Below, in pieces: positions 1 to 10,318 of a stretch of 64,000 nucleotides of DNA; positions within the stretch are counted from its first letter, which is position 1; every line of letters begins with the position of its first letter. The stretch is taken from the NCBI GenBank assembly GCA_964017195.1, contig OZ024890.1, positions 24,365,201 to 24,429,200 of the forward strand, in the 5' to 3' direction. The notes beneath the pieces were generated by a model. That model saw nothing but the letters and a program-made list of their open reading frames with translations. It was not told the DNA's origin and made no database searches. The position numbers and the translations under genes are program-made. This DNA comes from Siderastrea radians (lineage: Eukaryota > Cnidaria > Anthozoa > Scleractinia > Rhizangiidae).

Positions 1-1663
1 GATTTCCTTGGTACTACACCACCTTTTCAATATATGATCAAAGTTTATTTTCTCACTGGTTTCCTAGCAACTGCTGTCACCATAGCAACGGTAATGGACA
101 ACCCCTCATTTTAAACAATGTCGAATATCTCGAAAACTAGTCAGACACTTTGTGACGAAACTTGAACTATTTGAACTACTCAACCTACACAACTTGTTTG
201 CGAAATTAGGGAAAAATCTGTAAGAGCGTTTTCATGTAAATCATGATTCATTTTTTACGGGCTGATTTTGGTCATTCCTGCAATTTTCTCCAATATTTCA
301 AGAAAGATAAAACTTAACACTTTCTCTGTTCAGTTGAAGGATCTTTTATGATATCAAAACATTCTTAATGTACATTGAGCTTTCTAGGTGGCTGCGATTT
401 TAAGATATTTATATTTAAAAACTGCTAAAATGCAGCACAAATCAGCCAAAAAGTTCGTAATTTGCATAAATAGAAATATTTCTAAATTGCCCTTACAGAT
501 TTTTCTCTTAAATTGATTGCCGTTAGAATAATAACTCTTTTTGATGTTCCAGTGAGTTTTAGGCTGAATAAACACTTCTGTTATTAGATAAGAAGGCTGA
601 ATCTCGGTCAAGTTTCAGTCGTTATTAACTTTCAACGAGCAACAGTTTTATTTTGTTTTTCCTGGTCTATTTCACGGCTATTCACGTTCAATTAATATTT
701 ATACACGCTGCGCTTGTGTCCTCTCGTGCGCTTATAATTCCTTCTCATAATAAAATATATATATATATTCGTCTTCTGAGCTTGTTTCTCTTCATTTTTC
801 GGCCCCAGTGTAATTAAATCCGTAATTAAAAATGTTAAAACATCGGTCAGTATTTAAAGAATAATGGAAAAGAGTCTCCAGGAATAAGCTCAGAAGACGA
901 AAATTTTTTATTATTATGAGAAGGAATTATAAATGCACGAGAGGACACAAGCGCAGCGTGTATAAATATTCATTGCACGTGAATAACCGTGAAATAGACC
1001 AGGAAAAACAAAATAAAACTGTTGCTCGTTGAAAGTTAATAACGACTGAAACTTGACCGAGATTCAGCCTTCTTATCTAATAACAGAAATGTTTATTCAG
1101 CCTAAAACTCACTGGAACATCAAAAAGAGTTATTATTCTAACGGCAATCAGTTTAAGAGAGAAAACTGTAAGGGCAATTTAGAAATATTTCTATTTATGC
1201 AAATTACGAACTTTTTGGCTGATTTGTGCTGAATTTTAGCAGTTTTTAAATATAAATATCTTAAAATCGCAGCCACCTAGGAAGCTCAATGTACATTAAG
1301 AATGTTTTGATATCATAAAAGATCCTTCAACTGAAAAGAGAAAGTGTTAAATTTTATCTTTCTTGAAATATTGGAGAAAATTGCAGGAATGACCAAAATC
1401 AACCCGTAAAAAATGAATCATTGTTTACATGAAAACGCTCTTACAGATTTTTCCCTAATTCCGCATACAAGTTGTGTAGGTTGAGTAGTTCAAATAGTTC
1501 AAGTTTCGTCATAAAGTGTCTGACTAGTTTTCGAGATATTCGACACTATTTAAAATGAGGGGTTGTCCATTACCGTTGCTATGGTGACAGCTGTTGCTAG
1601 GAAACCAGCGAGAAATTAAACTTTGATCATATGTTGAAAAGGTGGTGTAGTATCAAGGAAATC
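1..1663. mobile_element. large palindrome / fold-back element
   Basis: The left arm (about 1-785) is the reverse complement of the right arm (about 886-1663), with only scattered mismatches and a spacer of about 100 bases. For example, the first bases of the window, GATTTCCTTGGTACTACACC, match inverted at 1644-1663, so the outer left end may lie beyond the window. The spacer is AT-rich. Neither arm codes for a protein; open frames in the arms appear twice, once per strand, as shadows. Such long-armed palindromes are typical of fold-back or MITE-like elements. The superfamily cannot be told because one end and its target duplication are not visible. Confidence 0.85.
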
Positions 1664-1737
1664 GAAGTTTATCTTCTATGCGAAATTTTGACTTCAAAAG
1701 ATACACTCCAAGGCCAAAAAAACTGTTGCGAGCCTCC

Positions 1738-1859
1738 TTAAAGTGCCCATGTCACCAATTTTTTTAAGTTTTCAAGTGAAAGTCCACATTGAAAAAGGAA
1801 CTTCTGCGAAAAAAATTTTTGATTTGAACAAAACGCGAATTTTTTATGAATTTTTAAAG
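1738..1859 (+). repeat. left terminal inverted repeat
   Basis: This ~120-bp repeat matches the reverse complement of 3624-3747 with a few mismatches and small A/T-run length changes. It is the left boundary of the P2RX7/THAP element. Confidence 0.85.
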
Positions 1860-2053
1860 CCTACTTTTGTTTGGTTCACCCCTTCCGCTGATCGTAAAGC
1901 GCGGGCTCACCATGTGACGTAGTTTCAGGAACGCTTGTTGCCATTGCTCTTGCGTTCTCTTGTGTTTACTACAGTTTACTATCAGCAAATGACGGGTTGT
2001 TGGCTAGATCTTGTGAATATTCATTGAACTGCCAGCCGGAACAGCTTAGAGAA

Positions 2054-3165
2054 ATGTGTTCATTAGAAGAAAGTGCTTCTGAAACGGAAAGCGACCGATA
2101 TAGCAGTGAAAACGAAGAGTATCAAATAGAAGTTGAGGCCGATTGCGTCTTCGAACCTGACGAGAAGCCCACGCAGGAACCTTATGCGGATGAACCTATA
2201 GCGGATGCCGAGTGGCTAGCGAACTATAGGAAAGAGCAAGAGGAAAACGAACAGTTAGAGAAGGAGTTGAAACAACGCTTGGAAAATGCTGTACCTGTCG
2301 GAGAGTGGTAAGTTAACTTCTATTCGTCTCGCTTTGTCATCACACTTGGGTTGAATGTAATGTGAGTTACTCGCTTTCAGGTGTACCTGTGGTAATTGCA
2401 GCCGTGATCTTTTGACGAATATCAGCGAATGCTACTGCTGCAAAGAACTCGAGGGCTGCTGTGAGGCTCTGACAAGCGAAATTGTGCAGGGTGATCTCGA
2501 AGAGGGACAAGAGCTGCGCTGTATAACAGAACATCCTGGATTTAGGCCAGTTTGCTTAGAAAAGTGGAGCCTTCGATTAGCTAGTGGTAAATACCGAACC
2601 AAGGCGAAGCAAGGCTACAAAAAAACTGGTTCCGAGGAAAGGTGTGTTCGATTCACTTATTTGTTTACGTTGTATGGGTCTTCAACCATTTTAGATGTTT
2701 TATGCAGACAATAGAATGTTTCTGTTTCTGATATTATTATGCTTCGAGGGCTCTGCTAGTTTTAAGAACATCAAATTTCCAAAGGGCGACTATCAGACCG
2801 ATTATTCCGGGACAAAAACACTCACTCACCAATTAATTTTCTTCCGCGTGTTTGTTCAAACACGAGCATATTTATTTATTTTTAACTTTTTTGGGATAAA
2901 AAACTCAACAAACAAAACAATACTAGACAAGAAACCCACTCAAATGCAGTGAATTAAGTGGGGTTTGCCGTGAATTTAGTGGGGTTTTTCTTTTTTAGGT
3001 TAAAAAAACCTACCATGAAATATTATTACAAAATGTTTGCAAGTCAGAGGACATTTTTGCATTTTATTAAAAACTTATAATTTTTTTTTTATTTTCTCAA
3101 TTTACAGGTATCTCAGGGCAATAGCCTACAGAGAATTTACTAGGCTGGTATATGGCGACGTCTGA
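2054..3165 (+). CDS. P2RX7 C-terminal-domain-like zinc protein (3 exons)
   Basis: Three exons are supported by splice sites and by the motif: 2054-2307 (donor GTAAGT), 2381-2641 (acceptor CTTTCAG, donor GTGTGT) and 3108-3165 (acceptor TTTACAG, stop TGA at 3163). The product is about 190 residues. An acidic N-terminus leads to the cysteine cluster W-C-T-C-G-N-C, then ECYCCKE, then CITEHPGFRPVCL, and ends with RYLRAIAYREFTRLVYG. This is the signature of the cysteine-rich, zinc-binding module at the C-terminus of P2X7 receptors. Here it occurs without the ion channel, as in many cnidarian genes; its role is unknown. I chose ATG 2054 because the frame above it has no ATG and the ATG at 1989 is out of frame and soon stops. 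It is the plus-strand gene of the TIR element, and its last exon lies antisense to the THAP gene. Confidence 0.8.
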
Positions 3166-3462
3166 ACCAGCGTGAATGGAGGGGAACACACAAATCCCAA
3201 TTTCGTCTGTTTTCAACGATCGCTTCATCTTTGAGTCGAAACGAAACTGAAAGTCGTCTTCTTTAAAGTGTACGGAGCACAGTGAGGACGTTTTCCCGGG
3301 CTCCCAGTTCTTCCTTCGCGCCAGGACGAAGTCGATCCATCTTTTCCTTCTCCTTGTAGCTATGGCGTTATCAGAGTTCAGAAAAGGAATTCTGTGCATG
3401 CTGATTCCTTTTACGGGATCTGCTACGTTGTCGCATCGTGCAGCAACGCATCTTTCGGGCAT
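3097..3462 (-). CDS. THAP-domain protein
   Basis: This single open frame of 121 residues starts at an ATG (3462). It has the C2CH zinc finger of THAP DNA-binding domains: C5, C10, then C62 and H65 (CSVHF), with the usual conserved W42 in RRRKRWIDF, the WEPGKTSSLCSVHF block and the DDF that follows. The GICVFPS segment near residue 90 stands in for the AVPTIF box that closes the domain. After the domain only about 25 residues remain, so this is nearly a bare DNA-binding domain. THAP domains are found in P-element and Kolobok type transposons and in host regulators. The position next to the right TIR suggests that it binds the element's own ends, but that is inference. The 3' end overlaps the last P2RX7-like exon on the other strand. 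A spliced extension to lower coordinates cannot be excluded. Confidence 0.85.
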   Translation of the reverse strand: MPERCVAARCDNVADPVKGISMHRIPFLNSDNAIATRRRKRWIDFVLARRKNWEPGKTSSLCSVHFKEDDFQFRFDSKMKRSLKTDEIGICVFPSIHAGSDVAIYQPSKFSVGYCPEIPVN

Positions 3463-3623
3463 TTTCCGAGTTTATAGCAAAACACTCGATGGAATCCAGG
3501 TAAGATCTCTCTGAAGTTTATTTGGATCTGTGGTCACGTGTTCCTTAACCTACGTCACAACTTCTTTGTGACCGAGAGAAGACTAATACGAGTGGTGTGC
3601 CAAAATGGCGGCAATTTTTCGCG

Positions 3624-3747
3624 TTTAAAAAAATTCATAAAAAAAATCGCGTTTTGTTCAAATCAAAAAAATTTTTCGCAGAAGTTCCTTTTTCAATGTG
3701 GACTTTCACTTGAAAACTTAAAAAATTTTGTGACATGGGCACTTTAA
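3624..3747 (-). repeat. right terminal inverted repeat
   Basis: This is the reverse complement of 1738-1859 and ends GGGCACTTTAA at 3737-3747. It is the right boundary of the P2RX7/THAP element. Confidence 0.85.
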
Positions 3748-4648
3748 TACTTCTTTCTTTCTTCGTGACAAGCTGCCTATCAGCATGAAAATGCTGGTGT
3801 TTTTCCTGGCAAAATGTGTTCGAAACGCCGTAAAAACCATGGTTGTGGACAGAAAAAACCAAAAAGCACTAGCTCTGCTATGTTTGGCGTCGAAACCGCT
3901 GCGAAAAGCTGCGAACTCAAGCGGAGTGCCGACCGAGTTTGAACAGAACTGACGAGGCAAATTTGAACTTTTTGCCTGAACTTTATCGCCTAATTTCTTT
4001 CGCCTAAATTGAACTTTTCCCCTTCCACCAAAAAGACAACTAAGTGTTCTTTTGAACTTTTTTTTTCCATTAACAAATTTGTTTTTGACTTTTGTTGTCT
4101 TTGCTTGTTTTGCTGCAACGCGGGTCAACATGCGATTTCGCGCCAAAAACACACGGGATTTAGCACAGGGTTATATCCAATGTATGAAGTGTATTGGTAA
4201 CCCTGTGGTGCGGACGGACGGACGTACGGATGTACGGACGTACGGACGGACGGTCACGTGACTATTACGTCACTACCAAAATTTTTTGGCTTCATAGGTT
4301 ACCAAATTTCCTTAGCAATGGAGCTCCGCTGACGCGCTAGCGCGCTGGCTCCGCTAATATATTACTACCTTAGTTACAATACAATGTATACTGTATACTT
4401 AACACTACGTTACGATAACAATACATTAATTACAGTCCAGCTGTTATCGCTAGTACGTTACATTTAAATGCATAATTAACACTACACTACGAAAACAATA
4501 CACTACAATCCTAAATTCTAACAATAAGGCTATTACACTACTTACAATAAAACATACATTACACTATGATTACGGTACATTACATTACAATTACAATTCT
4601 AATTTCCTATTATTTTCGCTAGCGCACCACACAAAATACGATCGAATA
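3748..4648. other. non-coding, low complexity
   Basis: No gene is recognised. 4208-4254 is a short tandem run of GGAC/GTAC units (CGGACGGACGGACGTACGGA and variants). 4360-4620 is AT-rich sequence with many TACACTAC/ACAATACA words and looks like a decayed simple repeat. Confidence 0.6.
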
Positions 4649-4676
4649 TTAATTATTATTATTATTATTATTATTG
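4649..4676. repeat. (ATT)n microsatellite
   Basis: This is a run of about nine ATT triplets. Confidence 0.9.
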
Positions 4677-5337
4677 AACATTTTTCCACTTGTCGAAGAA
4701 AGTGGCTAATTTTCTTCTTTTTTTGGCTGTTTGGTACTCCAGGGACTTAAGATGATCAATTTTAGCAAGGAAAAGAGCGAATGATGGCTTGATGAGTTTT
4801 TTACGACATTGATAAATAGTCTGTTTACCTACTAATCCCGGCAAGCCTGATTTTTTCAGGCTTTCTTTTCGCAACTGCATAAGTTGCGTTAATAACTGCG
4901 AGGATCTTCTTTACACTTATTTTAAAATTATAGTGTTAAGAATAAGGTAATTTCCCTCCGTTTGCCCAGTTGATGGAATACCAAATAAAATGGCGTTATC
5001 GTCAATATTATCAAAATTATCCCTACAGACAGGGTTCCAATTTAGTATTTGATCCCAGAATGTTGATACAAAGGAACAATGAACAAACAGGTGTCGGAGG
5101 GATCCGTCATTATTGTCACAGAAACTACATACCGGAGAAGGTATAAGAGACATCTTGTACTTTCCATTGTAGTCTCCAAAAATGCTCAACCTCTTTTGTG
5201 CTATAGGTTTCTTGAAGGAAAATAACATCAGCGTTTTGCTTTGAAATCCATAGAAAGATTGCCTTTCGTTTGTCGTAATTCCGAATCCCTCTGACATTTA
5301 ACGATAAAAGTTTAAAATCAATATTTGTACTTGACAT
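4671..5337 (-). pseudogene. collapsed L1-type LINE ORF2
   Basis: Read on minus from an ATG at 5337, the frame gives the start of an apurinic-type endonuclease domain (FKLLSLNVRGIRNYDKRKAI ... ADVIFLQETY, about 5334-5190). Near 5170 the reading frame changes and jumps straight to the end of a LINE ORF2. There is a zf-RVT-like cysteine/histidine block, CSFCDN then LRHLFVHCSF (about 5130-5040), and, after another frame change, the usual C-terminal tail with IYQCRKK, KPSF and FDKW (4830-4675). The whole reverse transcriptase, more than 2 kb, is missing. The copy is dead. Joining EN directly to the zf-RVT tail points to an internal deletion rather than ordinary 5' truncation. Confidence 0.8.
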
Positions 5338-6084
5338 TAGGTTTTTTGAACATTACGTGAAAAAGTTAGCGATCGGAATTTGCATAGTTGGAGGAAAAGA
5401 CAGAAACTTGGTTCTGCGGTTGTGAACGAATTTGCAGCAGAATTTAAAACTTTTGTTTTATCGACTCTTGAAAAATATCAACAATTTTCACGTATGGGTC
5501 CTTGGTCCGCGACCTATGACCCTGAAGAACTTACATTCCGCAAAGCTATAAAGAAAACCGTAGATAAATGGAAACGGCCTTTGTTTTTACTGAATATTTT
5601 CAAAATCTTCTTTATGCATGTTTATGAACGGGCTTAACTTCTCTTGCTTACCAAGAAAACATATAAGCTTGTAGTCTTGTAATTATTTTCGACTGCTCTT
5701 GGAGCTTGTGTGGGAGATTGTTGTCTGAGAAGTAAAACATATTATTTTATACTCACAACGACTTTCCAACAAGACTGTAGCTTAGATATATCAAGGATAA
5801 GGAAGAATAAATAAATTATTGTTAAAATTTTTATTCTCCTGCGGTGGAAAGGTACTTTTCGTGCTGACTTCATGATTTGCGGACCAATGACCACATTCGT
5901 GGACCAAGGGCCCCTCAGCACGGTCACCTTTTTTCGAATTACAAGAAAAATATTTCAGTTTGGAACTTGTCACTTTAAAATCATGGCGAGAAACATAAAA
6001 GCTATCTTCAGGGAAAATTTCAGCTTTCGACGTTTTGATTCAGGTGAGATATTGAAGATTATAATTTTTACTCGCGGACCAAGG
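5338..6084. other. unassigned; one coding-like frame
   Basis: An open frame on plus at 5380-5637 (about 85 codons, no convincing ATG) contains the plausible coding string GPWSATYDPEELTFRKAIKK, but I recognise no domain. Similar 'GCGGACCAA(T/G)GACCAC' words occur at 5879 and 6075. The rest is AT-rich and apparently non-coding. Confidence 0.3.
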
Positions 6085-6600
6085 ACCACATACTGTAGTC
6101 AGTGTGGTTGCTGTAGTCAGTAGAGACGATGTGGTCAGTGTAGTCGGTGTAGTCAGCGAGGTCGGTGTAGTCAGTGTGGTCGGAGCTCGAGTAGTTAGTT
6201 TAGTCGAGTTAGGGTTAAGGTAGTTAGTGTAGTCGAGTTAGGTTTAGGTTTAGGGTGAGGATTAGGATTAGGTTTAGGGTTGGGGTTAGGGTTAGGCTTA
6301 GGGGTAGGGGTAGGGTTTAGGGTTAGGGTCAGCAGTTAGGGTCAGCGGTTAGGGTTTAGGGTAGTCAGTGTAGTCGTTGAAGTCAGTGTAGTCGGTGTAA
6401 CCACTGTAATCAGAGTAATCGGTGTAGTCAGTGTAGTCAGAGTAGTCGGTGTAGTCAGTGTAATCGCAGTGTTGTCAGTGCACTCAGTGTTGGTGTAGTC
6501 ATTGGTGTAGTCATTGGTGTAGTCAGTGTAGTCGGTGTTGTCAGTGTAGTCACTGATGTAGTCAGTGTATGGAAGTCGCTGTAGTTCCAGTTGTTGGCAG
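6085..6600. repeat. TGTAGTCAG/TCGG minisatellite with telomere-like block
   Basis: Degenerate 9-10 bp units (GTGTAGTCAG, GTGTAGTCGG) run from 6085 to about 6235 and again from 6360 to 6600. Between them, at about 6225-6362, lie units of GGTTTAGGG, GGGTTAGGG and GGATTAGG, close variants of the animal telomere repeat TTAGGG. No coding sequence is present. Confidence 0.85.
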
Positions 6601-8070
6601 TCACAGTTGTCAGTTTATTGAGTGTGGTCATTGTCTAGATTTGATTATTTGCTTCAACTCGAGTCACCTTTTATTTTAATTTAACTGCTTATTTTGAATA
6701 AATAAAAAGTTTCTTTATTTTTCAATAAATATATCGCTTTATAGATACGAAAGCATTAATTTTGGATATCGATAATTGCGCAGGAAACAAGAAGGAAGTC
6801 GCATTTGTTCGTTCAAAAATTTAAATTGTATTATCTTTAAAATAAATAAGCTATTAACGAGGAATTCTTTTTCTTTCGGTTCTCCTTACTATTACTGATT
6901 TTTTCAATTTCCACTAACTTTTCTGAAGTGATCTCTTATCGATATTCAAGATGTCATGAAAATAGGTTTATTAACGTTCATGTTGTAGCGCTTGCGTCGT
7001 AGCTGTAAACAAGTCCTTATGACTCTTTTATTAGTATTTGGGAGGCTAAGAGCAATTTTTATTTCAACGGCGGTAAACAATGATGGAGAAGAACCGGATT
7101 TACAAGAGATTGACGCAGAGTCGAGTGAGATTTTAAACTGTGACTACCTAGATACCTGGTACAGTTTTTTGTTGTTGCTTAACCTTTTTTAGGGTCGTCA
7201 GAGATGGAAACAATGGCGGACTGGAGTTGGCCCCATGCATATACAAATTCCAGGTCTAAGCAATTAAAGACACGTTAAGACTACGTACCGGTAGAAATTT
7301 TCTTAAAAATATCATTTAAAATTCAGACTGAGTGGATTCAGAGCAAATTCAAGAAACGTAAGTGTGGAAGCGATAGCAGTAACAAACCATGATCATATCA
7401 TGAACTATAGGAAACATGGATTATGAGTTTTCACCGAACGTTGTTTCAAGCAAACAGCGATGAAATATGTCGACCATTCAATAAAATTATCACCTTACCG
7501 TCAGTTCTGCTCTCCCGTGTCTTTGATTTCTACAGCACCTTCTGCAAGTAGCCCTCTTTCTTCGCGATTATTCGAGGAGTTTTACCGCTCGCCATTGTGA
7601 AAAACCACTCATCCTAGTCCTACGCAGCTAACTAAGGCCGCCCTAGTCTCACATGCAGTCGTTTTTACTTAGCCTGCACCCTTCCCTCCCTTTTCGGCAA
7701 CTGGCACGCAGGCTAGTTTATGGGAACTCGTATTACTTTCCTTCTTGTGGGCAGCCTGAGTATCAGGCCCTCGTCAGGGGAGGGGGAAAGGGGACTTCGT
7801 AAGGGGGTGGGGGAGGGGGAGGGGAAAGGGGAATAGGGCCTGACACAAAGCCATTGATTGGCTCATGTTCAACATCCAGAATCTGGATGTTACGCTGATT
7901 GGCCAAGAGACAAAGGAGCGCATCACATGAGTCACGCCAGAGTCAGGAAATCTAGACACAATTTGAATTTTCTCTTTGAGAAACCTTTGAAAGCCGAGTA
8001 CTTCTCTTCAGGGATTTTACACTTTTAAAATGTACGAAAGGTGGCTATATTCTCGTTGTTATAGCTTATT
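6601..8070. other. no gene recognised
   Basis: An open frame at 6992-7192 on plus contains an acidic stretch (DGEEPDLQEIDAESSEILNC), which could be an exon, but no family is recognised. 7775-7835 is a purine-rich GGGGGA stretch. The remainder shows no recognisable feature. Confidence 0.3.
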
Positions 8071-8196
8071 GAGGGTCTGAATGGGGTTTAGTGTTTAGTG
8101 TTATTTGCCCACAATTTTTAGTGTTTGGTGTTAAATTGGCCAATATTTTAATGTTTACTGTTTTCGGAGAAAATACTGTTTAGTGTTTAGAAGGTT
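8071..8196 (+). repeat. left TIR of Mutator-type element
   Basis: GAGGGTCTGAATGGGG is followed by repeated TTTAGTGTT words. It is imperfectly inverted relative to 14690-14811. Confidence 0.65.
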
Positions 8197-8473
8197 TTTC
8201 GTAAAAAAAATCATAGTCTTTTAGCATTGTAAATAGTTATCTGCCCTGCTGAAATCGCTAATAAAATCACTTAACCGCCATGATGCCCTAACTTTGAGCC
8301 TACGCTCTAAGGGGCAGTTTAAAGGGGCAGTAGTCTCTTTTCTATACCCATGCCCATCAGTATTTTAAGGAACCCTGGAGACCAATAACGTACCAAGAGC
8401 CCGCGATCCTTTGGACAGAGTCGCGTGCGAACTTGGAACTCGAGGTCAAATCGTTCAAAAGCCAAAAAACAAC

Positions 8474-9039
8474 ATGGCGGTATCCGGTGTTGTTAAAGTT
8501 CTAGTGAGCTTCTATAGAAGTGGAGAGGATTCTGCTTTCGAAAGGCACAGAAGCAGGGTTACGTTTGACCTTGTACAGCAATCTATCGTGGCAACCGGAA
8601 AGAAACGTCTGACGGAATTTCTTGGGCCGTGAAGGAGTTGATTGACGGATATCACCCTGTGAGGCAAAGAACAGTGCGCAGTGAGACCACCAAAGACACA
8701 GCAAGAGCTCTGCCGCCAGCAGTATATTCCAGTCAACCTTCTTATACGGAGGTGATATTCCATGAGGATTCACAAGACCATTTAGTGACTGAAAATCGAG
8801 AAGAAATAGAGCAGAATATGCCACCAGTCGCAGATCACGACCATAACGTAATCGGAGTCACATTTGTGGACGATAGCCAAGTTGCAGTTGTTGCTGTTCG
8901 TGGAACAACTGATCTACCTGTGCAAGAGGATGAATATGACATCGACTCAGAGAGCGATAGGGAGGATGATACCCCACCTGACATAATGGTCACCAGGTCT
9001 GGTCGAGCCATCCGCGTTCATTTTCGCCTTGATTTGTAA
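8474..9039 (+). pseudogene. accessory ORF of Mutator-type element, frameshifted
   Basis: Starting at an ATG (8474) in a 'ACATGGCGG' context, one frame runs to 8632 (MAVSGVVKVLVSFYRSGED ... RVTFDLVQQSIVATG). A second frame, open from 8571, carries on to the stop at 9037-9039 and ends with TRSGRAIRVHFRLDL. The two appear to be one gene broken by a frameshift near 8571-8630, because coding character passes from one to the other there. The second part is acidic (DEYDIDSESDREDD) before a basic tail. I do not recognise the family. It sits between the left TIR and the transposase, so it is probably an element-encoded accessory protein, though capture of host sequence is possible. Confidence 0.45.
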
Positions 9040-9924
9040 GAACATCAGGACGATCAGGTGTGCACACATCCATGAGCTTTTGACCGGACATAAAAATGAT
9101 TAATTAAACAATTTTGCAAGGTAAATTATTATGTCAAAGTGTAAGCTCTATAAAAACACTGATTCAGCTTTTACTGAGTTTCTAAATACCAATATTTCAC
9201 AACTCAACAAATTTACAAAGAGTTGACCCTCTGGCCAGATTGGACAGATTGAAGCTTGCAATATATCTGGAAAGAGTTTTCATATTCGAGGGCATAACGG
9301 AAACTGGCGCTGAAAAGTTCGTGATTCATATACGTCATATACATGTAAATTTAGCAAGGAAGGAATTACATCTGTCATTTTTGTTGAGCATTTAATGGTA
9401 AATAATATCCCAAGTTATAATGTAAATTAGTGAATTACAAAGATTTCTCTCACTGAGAAAAATTCTGTCTTTACACTGTAAAAGATATATCTTTCACATG
9501 TGAATATATCGATTACGTCACGGGGGTCTACCTGAAATTTGGTCAAAAAATGAAATTTTTGTTTTCTTGAAAATACACATCCTTAACTATTTAACTTTTC
9601 ATGAAAAGGTGTATTTTTGTATTATTTTCACTACTTGAGTCTAACGAGACACTTAACAACATGTTGTATGGAAAGAAGGCCAAGTTGCCATGGCAACGGA
9701 AGTAAGCATTTTTTGTTTTTCCCTTGTTTAAAACTCCTGTTTGGCACAAAAAAGGCCGAAACGGGCGGGAAAATGAAACGGGACATCTCTGTGACCCCTA
9801 CATGAAGTAACACTTGCTTATTGCATCAACCGCTGCAGAACAGTCTGGAATGAAAACCAATTAACTCCTACGAAAACCTAATTTCAGAGCAACAAGTGGT
9901 AGACACGAACATTTTTTGTCGATT
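9040..9924. other. 5' region of transposase, non-coding
   Basis: No coding sequence is seen. 9521-9537 (CGGGGGTCTACCTGAAA) is the inverted partner of 14494-14510. The rest is AT-rich. Confidence 0.5.
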
Positions 9925-10086
9925 ATGAGTGGTAAAAAGCATAGAAGCCGTTTCAGAAAGTCAAGGAAAGGAAAATGGTTTACTGGAGTTCCACGGTACG
10001 CAAAATCTGCCGAAGTAACAGCTTCACAAGATAGTGAAATCGCTCAGTCAAGTTCAGTGACTTCCCACGTGCAATTGGCCGAATTG

Positions 10087-10097
10087 GGTGATGTGTC
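10087..10097 (+). repeat. 11-bp target-site duplication, left copy
   Basis: GGTGATGTGTC occurs here and, identically, at 11881-11891, immediately outside the nested element. Confidence 0.9.
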
Positions 10098-10110
10098 GGA
10101 GGGTGTAAAC

Positions 10111-10318
10111 TGCAGGTTGCAGGTTGCAGGTTGCAGGTTGCAGGTTGCAGGTTGCAGATTGCAGGTGCAGGTTGCACGTCGCAGGTTGCAGGTTGCAGGT
10201 TGCAGGTTGCAGGTTGCAGGTTGCAGGTTGCAGGTTGCAGGTTGCAGGTTGCAGGTTGCAGGTGCAGGTTGCAGGTTGCAGGTTTTGCAGGTTGCAGGTT
10301 GCAGGTTGCAGGTTGCAG
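10111..10318 (+). repeat. TTGCAGG tandem array, left arm
   Basis: About 29 copies of the 7-mer are present, with occasional 6-mer (TGCAGG) units. It reads open in several frames (VAGCRLQ periodic peptides), which is a by-product of the repeat. Confidence 0.95.

Larger units (their letters stand above)
1738..3747. mobile_element. TIR-bounded element carrying P2RX7-like and THAP genes
   Basis: The interval is flanked by near-identical inverted repeats of about 120 bp (1738-1859 and 3624-3747), both ending TTAAAGTGCCCATGTCAC when read inward. The outermost four bases on both sides are TTAA, which fits a TTAA target duplication as in Kolobok or piggyBac elements, but the palindrome makes the exact boundary ambiguous. 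Inside lie only two convergent genes, a P2RX7-C-terminal-like gene on plus and a THAP gene on minus, each starting less than 200 bp from a TIR. No DDE transposase is present, so it may be non-autonomous or use an unrecognised enzyme. Kolobok elements are known to use TTAA sites and sometimes carry THAP proteins, so this family is the first candidate. Confidence 0.75.

Noticed and set aside
384..611. 75-residue frame in the palindrome
   Set aside because: It lies in an AT-rich arm and its mirror copy is broken; there is no domain.
3635..4152. Minus frames across the right TIR (FQVKVHIEKGTSAKNFF)
   Set aside because: They translate the TIR itself, and the same peptide string arises from the left TIR.
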